Source: Varibaculum cambriense (GTDB lineage: Bacteria; Actinomycetota; Actinomycetes; Actinomycetales; Actinomycetaceae). From it: a stretch of 64,000 nt of DNA. The translations under genes were made by a program, and so were the position numbers. The notes below the pieces were generated by a model that worked only from the letters and a program-made list of their open reading frames with translations, searched no databases and had not been told where the DNA came from. The stretch lies in assembly GCF_002848005.1 (NCBI RefSeq), contig NZ_PKHX01000001.1:62001-126000 (forward strand), given 5' to 3'. Positions 56,129 through 64,000 of this stretch are shown here, one piece after another (within the stretch, counting starts at the first letter, position 1; each line of letters starts with the position of its first letter).

Positions 56129-58636
56129 TTATCGTCCGGTAAGCTCCCACGCGTCCTCTCCACTTTCGGCTTCCACTTCCTCTAACGGGGGCTCATTGAC
56201 ACTGGCCTGCATCCCCTCTGAGGGCGTATCTGCAGGTGAAACCGCTGGCTTTTCTCCGCGCAGCATAGCTAATATCTCGGGAAGTTGTTCGGGAGAAACT
56301 AAAACTTCCCGGGCTTTGGAACCACGAGATGGCCCCACGATCTCGCGAGATTCCAACAAATCCATTAACCGGCCTGCCCGGGCGAACCCTACCCGCAGTT
56401 TACGTTGCAGCATGGAAGTTGAACCTAACTGGGTGTTAACCACCAGTTGCGCCGCCTCTAACAGGTCATCCAGATCGTCACCGATATCTTCGGCAACTTT
56501 TGGTTTATCCTCTTCCTTGACGATTACATCCTCGCGATATTCCGGACTCATCTGGGATTTAACCGCATCCACTACCCGTTGGATTTCGTCCTCTCCTACC
56601 CAGGCGCCTTGAATCCGCATCGGCTTAGCGGTTCCGGCCGGCAGATACAGGGAATCACCCTGTCCGATTAGGGCTTCAGCGCCTCCCTGATCCAATATGG
56701 TGCGCGAATCCGTGATCGAAGAGGTCGCGAAGGCTAATCGGGAAGGAATATTGGCTTTAATAATGCCGGTGACTACGTCTACGGAAGGACGCTGAGTAGC
56801 CACTACCAGGTGAATCCCGGCGGCGCGTCCTAACTGGGTAATCCGCTGGATAGAGGCTTCTACATCCCGGGGAGCAACCATCATCATATCGGCTAACTCG
56901 TCTACCACGATTAGCAGATAAGGGTAGGGGCTGATTTCTCGCTCCGATCCCGGAGGGGGCACTACTTCCCCTTCTCGCACCGCCTGGTTGAAAGAATCGA
57001 TATGTTTGTGCCCAAAGTTGGCCATATCGTTATAGCGGTGATCCATTTCTTTAACCGCCCACTCTAAGGCTTCTGCCGCTTTCTTGGGGTCGGTAATAAT
57101 CGGGGTAATCAGATGGGGAATTCCCTGATAGATGGTCAGTTCCACCCGCTTGGGGTCGACTAGAATCAACCGCACTTGCTCCGGGGTAGCCCGCATTAAC
57201 AGGGAAGTAATCATCGAGTTTACAAAAGAGGATTTACCGGAACCGGTCGCCCCGGCCACCAAGAGGTGGGGGGTTTTCGCCAGGTTAGTAACTACATATC
57301 CGCCCTCAACGTCTTTACCTACCCCGACCATTAAGGGATGCGCCGAACGGTGAGCAGCAGCCGAACGCAGCACGTCACCTAGTGCCACAATCTCGCGGTC
57401 GGTATTTGGAATTTCAATCCCGATCGCACTTTTACCGGGAATCGGGGACAATATCCGCACGTCCGCGCTAGCCACCGCGTAGGCGATATTATTTTTCAGG
57501 TTAGTAATTTTCTCAACTTTTACCCCGGGCCCCAGTTCCAGTTCATAGCGAGTTACCGTAGGTCCGCGAGAGAATCCGGTGACTTTCACGTCCACTCCGA
57601 ACTCGGTAAACACTTCCTCCAAAGCGGCAACTACCCGATCATTAGCTTCCGAGCGGATCTTGTGCGGTTTACCTTTAACTAGCAGTTCTTCCCCGGGAAG
57701 TTCATAGGTTTGCCCATCGGCCAGCTCCATCCCGGTTTCCCCGGTTCCCGGTAACAGTAGTTGCGTTTTCTCGCCCTCATCGCTAGTTGCGGGCATCTGG
57801 GCTGCTTCGGCACTGCTGAGCACTTTGGTTTCTTCGGCATCTGCAGGTAGCTGCATACGCGAAGTACGCGGCTCCAGTTTCGGTTTCGAGGCCGGCGCTT
57901 CCGGTATTTCCGACGCTAGCACTGGGGTGTCACCATCAGCTTCCTCCGCCGAGTCGCTTGGCGCAGCCGCTGCCGTACGTTCCCAGCGTTTTAGCCTGCG
58001 GGTGCGGGGAGTGTTTTCAGAGGCATCCTCCGGCACGCCACTATCGGTTTCGCCGGCTGACTCCCCAGCTTCCGTTGACTTTGCGGTTTTAGCCTTCACC
58101 CGCGCTACTAGAGAGCGCGCCGCCCCTACTACTTGAGAAATAGAAGTATCAGTGGCGATTAGCAAGGAGTACAAGCCTAAAAGCAGCAGTAGAATTACTG
58201 CACCGGGAGCAGACACCAGGATTTGCAAAGGATGCCCAAAAAGCCATCCCAAGATCCCTCCGGATTTTTCAATCGCCAAAAAATCGGTAATTCCTGGACT
58301 AGCGCAAGCCACATGAGTAATGCCAGTTATCGCTGCCGCTATCCCAATCGCTCCCAGTAAAACGTGGAGATGGGATTCTTCCGGGTCGCGGTTACGAAAG
58401 AGGCTAATCGCCACTCCTACCAGGATTATCGGCGCAACAATACTATAAATACCCAGCAGACCCGCCGCTAAGTGGTGCAACGCCCGGGTTGCTAGCGCAT
58501 CCATGGCGAACCATTCCGTTAACGCCGACATTGTGGCTAAAGCAATTAGTAGGAATGCGATCCCATCACGCACCCGGGAACTATCTGTACCGGGACGAGA
58601 GGAACCTAGTTTCTTACTATTTTTTTTCGCAACCAT
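56129..58636 (-). CDS. ftsK: DNA translocase FtsK
   Basis: Septum-anchored motor that clears chromosome ends at division. The 835-aa protein has four transmembrane helices (to about 165), a charged linker, the motor domain with Walker A GATGSGKS (462-469), and a C-terminal winged-helix gamma domain around 740-805 (LRVGFARAGRLMDLLE). A TAGAGT box lies 9 nt before the ATG. Confidence 0.96.
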   Translation of the reverse strand: MVAKKNSKKLGSSRPGTDSSRVRDGIAFLLIALATMSALTEWFAMDALATRALHHLAAGLLGIYSIVAPIILVGVAISLFRNRDPEESHLHVLLGAIGIAAAITGITHVACASPGITDFLAIEKSGGILGWLFGHPLQILVSAPGAVILLLLLGLYSLLIATDTSISQVVGAARSLVARVKAKTAKSTEAGESAGETDSGVPEDASENTPRTRRLKRWERTAAAAPSDSAEEADGDTPVLASEIPEAPASKPKLEPRTSRMQLPADAEETKVLSSAEAAQMPATSDEGEKTQLLLPGTGETGMELADGQTYELPGEELLVKGKPHKIRSEANDRVVAALEEVFTEFGVDVKVTGFSRGPTVTRYELELGPGVKVEKITNLKNNIAYAVASADVRILSPIPGKSAIGIEIPNTDREIVALGDVLRSAAAHRSAHPLMVGVGKDVEGGYVVTNLAKTPHLLVAGATGSGKSSFVNSMITSLLMRATPEQVRLILVDPKRVELTIYQGIPHLITPIITDPKKAAEALEWAVKEMDHRYNDMANFGHKHIDSFNQAVREGEVVPPPGSEREISPYPYLLIVVDELADMMMVAPRDVEASIQRITQLGRAAGIHLVVATQRPSVDVVTGIIKANIPSRLAFATSSITDSRTILDQGGAEALIGQGDSLYLPAGTAKPMRIQGAWVGEDEIQRVVDAVKSQMSPEYREDVIVKEEDKPKVAEDIGDDLDDLLEAAQLVVNTQLGSTSMLQRKLRVGFARAGRLMDLLESREIVGPSRGSKAREVLVSPEQLPEILAMLRGEKPAVSPADTPSEGMQASVNEPPLEEVEAESGEDAWELTGR

Positions 58637-58739
58637 AACACTGGCACTCTACCCTTCCAGACTCTTTTGGCGCCGATTGCCACGCCGCCAACAAGTAGCT
58701 TCCCTGTTCACAGCGGATTAGCTTTTAGCACACACGTGA

Positions 58740-59690
58740 CTAACGATAGGTAGGAATTTCGCTTAGTCGCTGCTCGATTTCAGAGGCCCGGGGGCAGGTG
58801 TCGTTTCCGTGTTTTTCTGCCGCCATTGCCCCGGCAACATTGGCTCGCTCTAGAGCCTGCAGCCGATCGCGTCCTTTGACCAATTCTGCAAGCAACACTC
58901 CGGTGTGAGCAGAGCCCACTCCCAAGGTATCTGCCACTTCCACACTAATGGAGGGAACCATGGTTTGCCGCTCCGCGTCGATTAACTTTGCCCCATAAGG
59001 GCCGACTCGCTCTACTACCCAAGCAGATTCGGGTAGTTTTTCCGCGACGTAACCGCTGGTCAAGCGACCAACTGATCCGGGAAGGAACTGGGATTCATAT
59101 TCGTTACAAGTAACCACATCCACGTACGGCAAAACCTCAGAAACGTACTCCGGCTTGATTTGGGAAATCTGGGGAGTAGCCGCCATCACCACTGTTACCT
59201 GCTCCGGTAAAGAGGGAAGCCACTGGGCAAGCGCAGCTCGATAGGAGGTGTGGGCAAGATCCCCGGCAGAAATATAAACCACATCTCCAGGGTGCATGGA
59301 CACTTTATCTAGTTCTCGGCCGGAGATATCTACTTCCACCCCAGTGGTGAGTACCGAAGCATAGTATCCGCCCGCCTCAATCATTTGGATTTTCATCCCG
59401 ATATCACCCACCACTTCTACCGTGTGGGTCTCAATATTTGCGTCTCGCAGCACTTGCCTGGCCTGGGTAGAGTTGGGGCCCGTTCCCAGGCAGGACATGT
59501 TTACTACCGGTATCCCTTGCCGAGCAGCGGCCAGCATCACTTCTGCTGACTCTCCCACGCCGGGACGCTCCGCGCTGCCGAGTACGGTGGTGCCGCGTTC
59601 GGGTAGTCGCGGCATTTTCAGCGGTAAGGTCAACACCACCGCTGCTACCGAGACCAGTTTATTTTGTGCTTCCGCCATTTCGCCGCCCAT
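58740..59690 (-). CDS. PfkB-family carbohydrate-kinase-like protein with Ser replacing the catalytic Asp
   Basis: A 316-aa ribokinase-fold protein. The C-terminal PfkB signature is recognisable as DTLGVGSAHTG (254-264), but the family reads DTxGAGDxF, and the catalytic Asp is Ser260 here. The N-terminal signature (PGVGESAEVMLAAARQG at about 43-59) also lacks the usual Gly-Gly and Asn. This may be a non-catalytic or regulatory member. The ATG 59690 has AAGGA about 7 nt upstream. It lies 29 bp behind lysX. Confidence 0.85.
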   Translation of the reverse strand: MGGEMAEAQNKLVSVAAVVLTLPLKMPRLPERGTTVLGSAERPGVGESAEVMLAAARQGIPVVNMSCLGTGPNSTQARQVLRDANIETHTVEVVGDIGMKIQMIEAGGYYASVLTTGVEVDISGRELDKVSMHPGDVVYISAGDLAHTSYRAALAQWLPSLPEQVTVVMAATPQISQIKPEYVSEVLPYVDVVTCNEYESQFLPGSVGRLTSGYVAEKLPESAWVVERVGPYGAKLIDAERQTMVPSISVEVADTLGVGSAHTGVLLAELVKGRDRLQALERANVAGAMAAEKHGNDTCPRASEIEQRLSEIPTYR

Positions 59691-59719
59691 TCTTTTTCCT
59701 TAGCGCCTAAATCTTTCCC

Positions 59720-62700
59720 TTAGTTTCGGGGTTTAACGAATGGGAACGCCAACACCTGCCGGATATCACAGCCCAGCAACATCATCGCCATCCGATCCAT
59801 TCCCAGTCCTAACCCGCCCAGGGGGGTCATTCCCAGTTCCAAACAGTTCAAGAAATCCTCATCCAGGCTCATAGCTTCCGGATCGCCCGCCGCGGCCGCT
59901 AGCGACTGCTGAGTAAAGCGTTCGCGCTGGTCTCGCGGGTCAGTTAGTTCGCTGTAGGCAGTTCCCAGCTCCATCCCGAAAGCCACCAGATCCCAGCGTT
60001 CTGCCAAGCGGGGGTCAGTGCGGTGCCGGCGGGTAAGCGGAGAAGACTCCACCGGGAAATCACAGTAGAAGGTGGGTTTTACCGTGCGTGCCTCTACCAG
60101 CTCGTCATATAGCGTCCCCAGCAAGGTACCGCAATTGGCGCCCGGCGGCGGGGTGAGGTGGTGCTCTACGCACAGGCTCCGGAGCTCTTCCTCGCCGGTG
60201 TCGGGAGTAACCGTGGTTCCCACCGCTTGTGATACTGCCTCGAAAACCGAGATTACCCGCCACTGGCCAGAGATATCGACTTCCTCAAATTCTGCGTCGC
60301 TGCTACCGGTGCCAGCATCTTCCGGATTTATCGGGCGTAATGCAATTTCTTTACCGTGAATCGCCCGCGCGGCCGCCTGGTAAAGCTCGCGGGTCAAAGT
60401 CATCATCTCTCGGTAATCAGATCCGGCTTTATAGACCTCCAGAGAGGTGAACTCGGGGTTGTGAGTGGCGTCCGCGCCCTCGTTCCTAAAGGAGCGTCCC
60501 ATCTCGAAGATTGCCCCCATCCCCGCTATGGCCAGACGTTTTAGATATAGTTCCGGGGCAATCCGCAAGAACATATTTACCTGGTAGGCATTGGAATGGG
60601 TAACGAAAGGACGGGCATTGGCACCGCCTTGGACCGCCTGCAACATGGGGGTTTCCACCTCCAGGTAGCCGCGTTCTATCAGTTCTTTGCGCACCGCGCT
60701 TAATGCCCGCGAGCGTGCCTGTAGTCGGCGCATGGCCGCGGCATCATTGAGCAAAGTCATGGTGCGTTCGCGGGTGCGGGTGGAAATGTCTAGGCGCGCA
60801 GCAGGATGGGGAATTGGACGCAAGGCTTTCGCTGCCAGCGTCCAGTTTTCTGCTATTAAGGAGGGCGTGCCTCTGCGCGAGGCTCCACAGCGGCCACTGA
60901 CTACTATCAGGTCACCTAAGTCCAGTAGTCGCAGATGAGCGAACTGTTCCGGGGGCAGGTTTCGTCTTTCCAGCACTACCTGGAGGTAGTAGCCTTGGTA
61001 GTACAAATCCCAAAACACTACCCCACCGTGATTCCTCCGCGCCACAATTCGACCAAACGTGCGAATCGCTGCTTCACCCTCACCCTCGTCTACCTGGGCT
61101 TTCGCCTGTGATAGGGGCATCCCTAAATCGAAACCTGCCGGGAAGGATTCTATTCCCGCCGCACTGAGCTTTTCGGCTTTCGCCCGCCGGGAGCGTTGCT
61201 GTTCACTCAGTTTTACCTGCAGCTTGGCGGCGGTGTAGTCGCTGCGCATCGCTTCCAGCTCGCTAAGGTACTGGCTATCTACCTCCCAATCAAAGGGCTC
61301 CCCGCGCACGGAAGCCTGCGGCGCGGGCACAAACCCTTCTAACATTCCCGCGGCGATAAGCGATAAGGGCACTAAGGGGTCGGAAGAAAAACAAAAGTAG
61401 CGCGGCAACCATTTCGGGTTATAACGGGCGTTGGATTCATAGAGGGATTCCAGTTGCCAAAAACGGGAGGCTTTCACAAACAGGGCGCGCTTAACCCGAT
61501 CATTGATAGTAGCGTCAACGGCCTCGCCCTCTACAAAAATTTCTCTAAACATCGCGAAGTTTAACGAGAAACGCTCTATGCCCTTTTCGGAGCCTTGTTG
61601 CAGCAGGGTGAGCACCATGGCTTCTACTACCCCATTGACCGCTGACTCTGCCCGGCGCATTAGATTAAGGGAAACGGCACGCTGCCCCCAGGGAACGAAA
61701 GTAAGCAGGCATTGTAACTGTCCGTCTTTGCCCCGCGCGGTTACGATCAGCTGTTCGCTTTCTTGGGGAGCAAACATTCTATCGAGACTCATAGAGAAGC
61801 CGCGTTCATTACCCCGCCGGAACAGCTCCGCCACCATCGCCACTTCCCGCAGCTGTGCCGGAGAAAGTTCGCCTTGCCTGCGGATTTCGATCTCTACCCC
61901 TGCCCGGGCAACCCTTCTTTGTGCCGCAAGCAAGGCACGTCCGGCGCTAGAGTTATGTTCAAAACGTTCGGGGCTGATAATGGCTTCATCCCCCATTTTG
62001 CGTACCCTAAGCCCCTGGTTACGGTAGATACGTGCCCCCTGGGCGCTAGCAGAAATTACCGCCGGAATCCATCCTTGGCGATAGCAGTAGGACTTCCATC
62101 TTTGCACCGCGTTTTCCCAGGAAGAAGGATCTCCTATTGGATCTCCGGCCGCTAAGGCCACCCCGAGAGCTACCCCGTAGGAAACCACCGCCTGCCCATC
62201 GGCACTAAAAATCACTGCCCGGTTATCGCGGGTGGCATAGTAGCTTAAGGAATCAGCTTTCCCCCATTTTATTAATAGGCTACGTAACGCTAGGTCTTCA
62301 CTGCGCGTGCGAGCCTTTACCCGTTGACCGAGAATAAAACGATTGGCGGCAATCATCATTACCAGGCCCGAAAGCACCATGATGAAGAAGCTGAGAGCGC
62401 GAAAACCTGGCTGGTGGGCAAACATGAAATGGATGGCCAGGCCCCGGTGTAGTCGCAGACCTGACATGCGAGAGTAGACCCAAATCGCCAGGGGACTACT
62501 AGCCCAACTGCGCGGTGCAATCACCCGAGCCATGGCGAACCCAATTCCAAACACCAGCAACTGGCCGCTTATTAGAATAACCAGGGCTTTCCAGGCGGAT
62601 TGGGCATTGATTTTTCCCCAGAAACTGCGCGCCGATGCGAATAGCACCGCCATAATCAACGCCGCTATCGCCAGACGCGTGCCCAGGATGATCTGGTCTG

Positions 62701-63046
62701 TCAGGTCAAAGTCGGAGTCGGAGAAAGAAAATATCAGAGCTACCAGGCAGAGCAGACCGTGCAGAGCCTGCAAGGCAATGAGGACGATAACTCCGATCCG
62801 TTTGCGGGAAAAACATAGCAGCGCCAAGAAAGCCAATAAAACCGCAGTCCCTAAAGTAGCGGTAGAGGGTACTCCCAGAACGGTTAGCACCAGGTAGGTA
62901 AAACGCCCAATATGATGCCCGACGGCATAGCGGAACGGAATCATTACCAGGCAAAATAGGGCGGCAATAGTATAGATCCACCCCATCCAGGCGGGGACGC
63001 GCTGACGCCAAGAACTATTGGATTTTTCTTTTCCTGCTACCCGCAT
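59720..63046 (-). CDS. lysX: Bifunctional lysylphosphatidylglycerol synthetase/lysine-tRNA ligase LysX
   Basis: A 1108-aa fusion. The N-terminal third has MprF-type transmembrane helices (to about 240) and a DUF2156 lysyl-transferase domain (about 250-570); the C-terminal part is an OB fold plus class II LysRS with FEMGRSFRNEG (motif 2) and GLGLGMDRMAMM (motif 3). It charges tRNA with Lys and transfers Lys to PG, making the membrane less anionic and more resistant to cationic peptides. ATG 63046 abuts the rnj stop (TAG ATG), so it is translationally coupled. Confidence 0.95.
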   Translation of the reverse strand: MRVAGKEKSNSSWRQRVPAWMGWIYTIAALFCLVMIPFRYAVGHHIGRFTYLVLTVLGVPSTATLGTAVLLAFLALLCFSRKRIGVIVLIALQALHGLLCLVALIFSFSDSDFDLTDQIILGTRLAIAALIMAVLFASARSFWGKINAQSAWKALVILISGQLLVFGIGFAMARVIAPRSWASSPLAIWVYSRMSGLRLHRGLAIHFMFAHQPGFRALSFFIMVLSGLVMMIAANRFILGQRVKARTRSEDLALRSLLIKWGKADSLSYYATRDNRAVIFSADGQAVVSYGVALGVALAAGDPIGDPSSWENAVQRWKSYCYRQGWIPAVISASAQGARIYRNQGLRVRKMGDEAIISPERFEHNSSAGRALLAAQRRVARAGVEIEIRRQGELSPAQLREVAMVAELFRRGNERGFSMSLDRMFAPQESEQLIVTARGKDGQLQCLLTFVPWGQRAVSLNLMRRAESAVNGVVEAMVLTLLQQGSEKGIERFSLNFAMFREIFVEGEAVDATINDRVKRALFVKASRFWQLESLYESNARYNPKWLPRYFCFSSDPLVPLSLIAAGMLEGFVPAPQASVRGEPFDWEVDSQYLSELEAMRSDYTAAKLQVKLSEQQRSRRAKAEKLSAAGIESFPAGFDLGMPLSQAKAQVDEGEGEAAIRTFGRIVARRNHGGVVFWDLYYQGYYLQVVLERRNLPPEQFAHLRLLDLGDLIVVSGRCGASRRGTPSLIAENWTLAAKALRPIPHPAARLDISTRTRERTMTLLNDAAAMRRLQARSRALSAVRKELIERGYLEVETPMLQAVQGGANARPFVTHSNAYQVNMFLRIAPELYLKRLAIAGMGAIFEMGRSFRNEGADATHNPEFTSLEVYKAGSDYREMMTLTRELYQAAARAIHGKEIALRPINPEDAGTGSSDAEFEEVDISGQWRVISVFEAVSQAVGTTVTPDTGEEELRSLCVEHHLTPPPGANCGTLLGTLYDELVEARTVKPTFYCDFPVESSPLTRRHRTDPRLAERWDLVAFGMELGTAYSELTDPRDQRERFTQQSLAAAAGDPEAMSLDEDFLNCLELGMTPLGGLGLGMDRMAMMLLGCDIRQVLAFPFVKPRN

Positions 63047-64000
63047 CTAAATCTCCACAACTACCGGTACGATCATGGGGCGACGGCGCAACCGGCGCGC
63101 CACCCAACGCCCCAATGCGCGACGCATTGCCTGTTGCAAGCGATAAGGATCGCTATCTCCTTGATTTAATGCTCTTTGCAACGCCTCAGTCACATCCGGT
63201 AGTACTTCCCTAAACACCCCCTCGTCCTCGGCCATCCCCCGAGCGGTAATATGCGGGCCGGCAGCAATAATCTTGGTGGGCACATCTACCGCGGCAAAGA
63301 CAGAAACGAAGCCTTCTTCACCCAAGGTCATGCGATCCTTTAGCTGATCTTCATTGATTTCTCCGATAGATCCGCCGTCAACATATACGTATTCGCAATC
63401 CACCTGTCCCACTACTCGCGCTTGCCCGTCTTTGAGGTCGACTACTACCCCGTCCTCGGCTAATGCCACGTTTTCTTCCGGTACCCCGGTGGCTTGAGCG
63501 ATTTTTCCGTTAGCAATGAGGTGCCTGATTTCGCCGTGAATCGGCATTACGTTCTTGGGTTGCACAATGTTGTAGGTGTAGAGCAGTTCCCCTTCGGCAG
63601 CATGCCCGGAAACGTGAACCGCGCGGTTGCCTTTATGGACTACATTGGCACCTTGACGCATCAGCGCGTTAATCACCCGGTAAACCGAGTTTTCATTCCC
63701 GGGAATCAAAGAGGAGGCCAGTAGCACCGTGTCTTCTGGCTCTAGGGACACAAACCGGTGCTCGCCCTGGGCGATCCGCGAGAGCGCTGCCATAGGCTCC
63801 CCCTGGGAACCGGTTACCATCCACACTCGTTTCTTGGGGGGTAAACGTTTGAGGTCGTCGGCGCGCACCACTACTTCCGGGTCTAAGTCCAGATATCCGG
63901 CCTGCGCCGCAATGTTCATATTGCGTTCCATCGACCGCCCCGAAAGGCACACTTTGCGCCCTACTGCCCGGGCAGCGTCCAGCACCTGTTGCACGCGGTG
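63047..64000 (-). CDS. rnj: Ribonuclease J, C-terminal part (5' end beyond window)
   Basis: The last 317 or so codons of an RNase J. The frame stays open to the window edge (HRVQQVLDAARAVGRKV), and typical members are about 560 aa, so roughly 240 are missing. Kept are the beta-CASP segment GNENSVYRVINAL, SGHAAEGEL, and VMPIHGEIRHL, and the C-terminal domain. It is 5'-to-3' exonuclease and endonuclease in RNA decay. Confidence 0.94.
   Translation of the reverse strand, partial: HRVQQVLDAARAVGRKVCLSGRSMERNMNIAAQAGYLDLDPEVVVRADDLKRLPPKKRVWMVTGSQGEPMAALSRIAQGEHRFVSLEPEDTVLLASSLIPGNENSVYRVINALMRQGANVVHKGNRAVHVSGHAAEGELLYTYNIVQPKNVMPIHGEIRHLIANGKIAQATGVPEENVALAEDGVVVDLKDGQARVVGQVDCEYVYVDGGSIGEINEDQLKDRMTLGEEGFVSVFAAVDVPTKIIAAGPHITARGMAEDEGVFREVLPDVTEALQRALNQGDSDPYRLQQAMRRALGRWVARRLRRRPMIVPVVVEI

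Overview
The window reads as the chromosome of a moderate-GC actinobacterium, most likely an Actinomycetaceae-type organism (inference; no 16S or marker search was possible). The markers are a WhiB1-like Fe-S regulator, the actinobacterial order ftsK-pgsA-clgR-DUF3046-recA-recX, DUF3097, a two-part LysX (MprF fused to LysRS), RNase J, an actinobacterial-type LexA box at recA, and a set of genes whose start codon lies exactly 6 nt behind a -10 box, as in leaderless mRNAs. No prophage, insertion sequence, CRISPR array, rRNA or tRNA gene was seen. Most of the window is conserved core genome, mostly on the minus strand. || Layout. 1-2.6 kb: miaB-miaA tRNA modification, ended by a palindromic repeat. 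2.7-6.5 kb: a DegT-fold PLP protein diverging from a FemAB-type peptidoglycan bridge enzyme, then a DUF1015 protein. 6.5-11.3 kb: a LacI regulator, leuA with a leucine-codon leader peptide and attenuator hairpin, a 23-bp tandem repeat array, then recO-uppS. 11.5-18.3 kb: a tight heat-shock and RNA-maturation operon hrcA-dnaJ-rsmE-phoH-ybeY-corC-era under a CIRCE element. 18.3-21.9 kb: riboflavin operon ribD-ribE-ribBA-ribH under an FMN riboswitch with a visible Shine-Dalgarno-sequestering hairpin. 22-25.8 kb: a GST-like protein, DUF3097, and a large AT-richer membrane protein. 25.9-31.5 kb: lepA-trmB-hemW and a luciferase-like flavin enzyme carrying a histone-H1-like tail. 31.7-35.3 kb (plus strand): S4 protein, rpsT, SGNH hydrolase, msrA, macrodomain protein and a small membrane protein. 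35.3-35.65 kb: a cluster of nested palindromic elements. 35.7-43 kb: gatC-gatA-gatB, cls and an enlarged ligA. 43-46.7 kb (plus strand): an orphan FHA/FtsK-type ATPase resembling EssC of type VII secretion, and whiB1. 46.9-58.6 kb: ftsK, pgsA, clgR, DUF3046, recA-recX, cinA C-domain, prfB, ftsE-ftsX-M23 hydrolase, smpB. 58.7-64 kb: rnj (cut by the window end), lysX and a PfkB-family protein lacking the catalytic Asp. || The most unusual items are: a family of nested palindromes (partial copy at the window start, cluster at 35.3-35.65 kb) whose flanking boxes are conserved while both stem sequences change in a compensatory way; the orphan EssC-like ATPase; the LLM oxidoreductase with an H1-like tail; the PfkB protein with Ser for the catalytic Asp; and three independent cis-regulatory devices (leuA attenuator, FMN riboswitch platform, CIRCE) that can be read from sequence alone.
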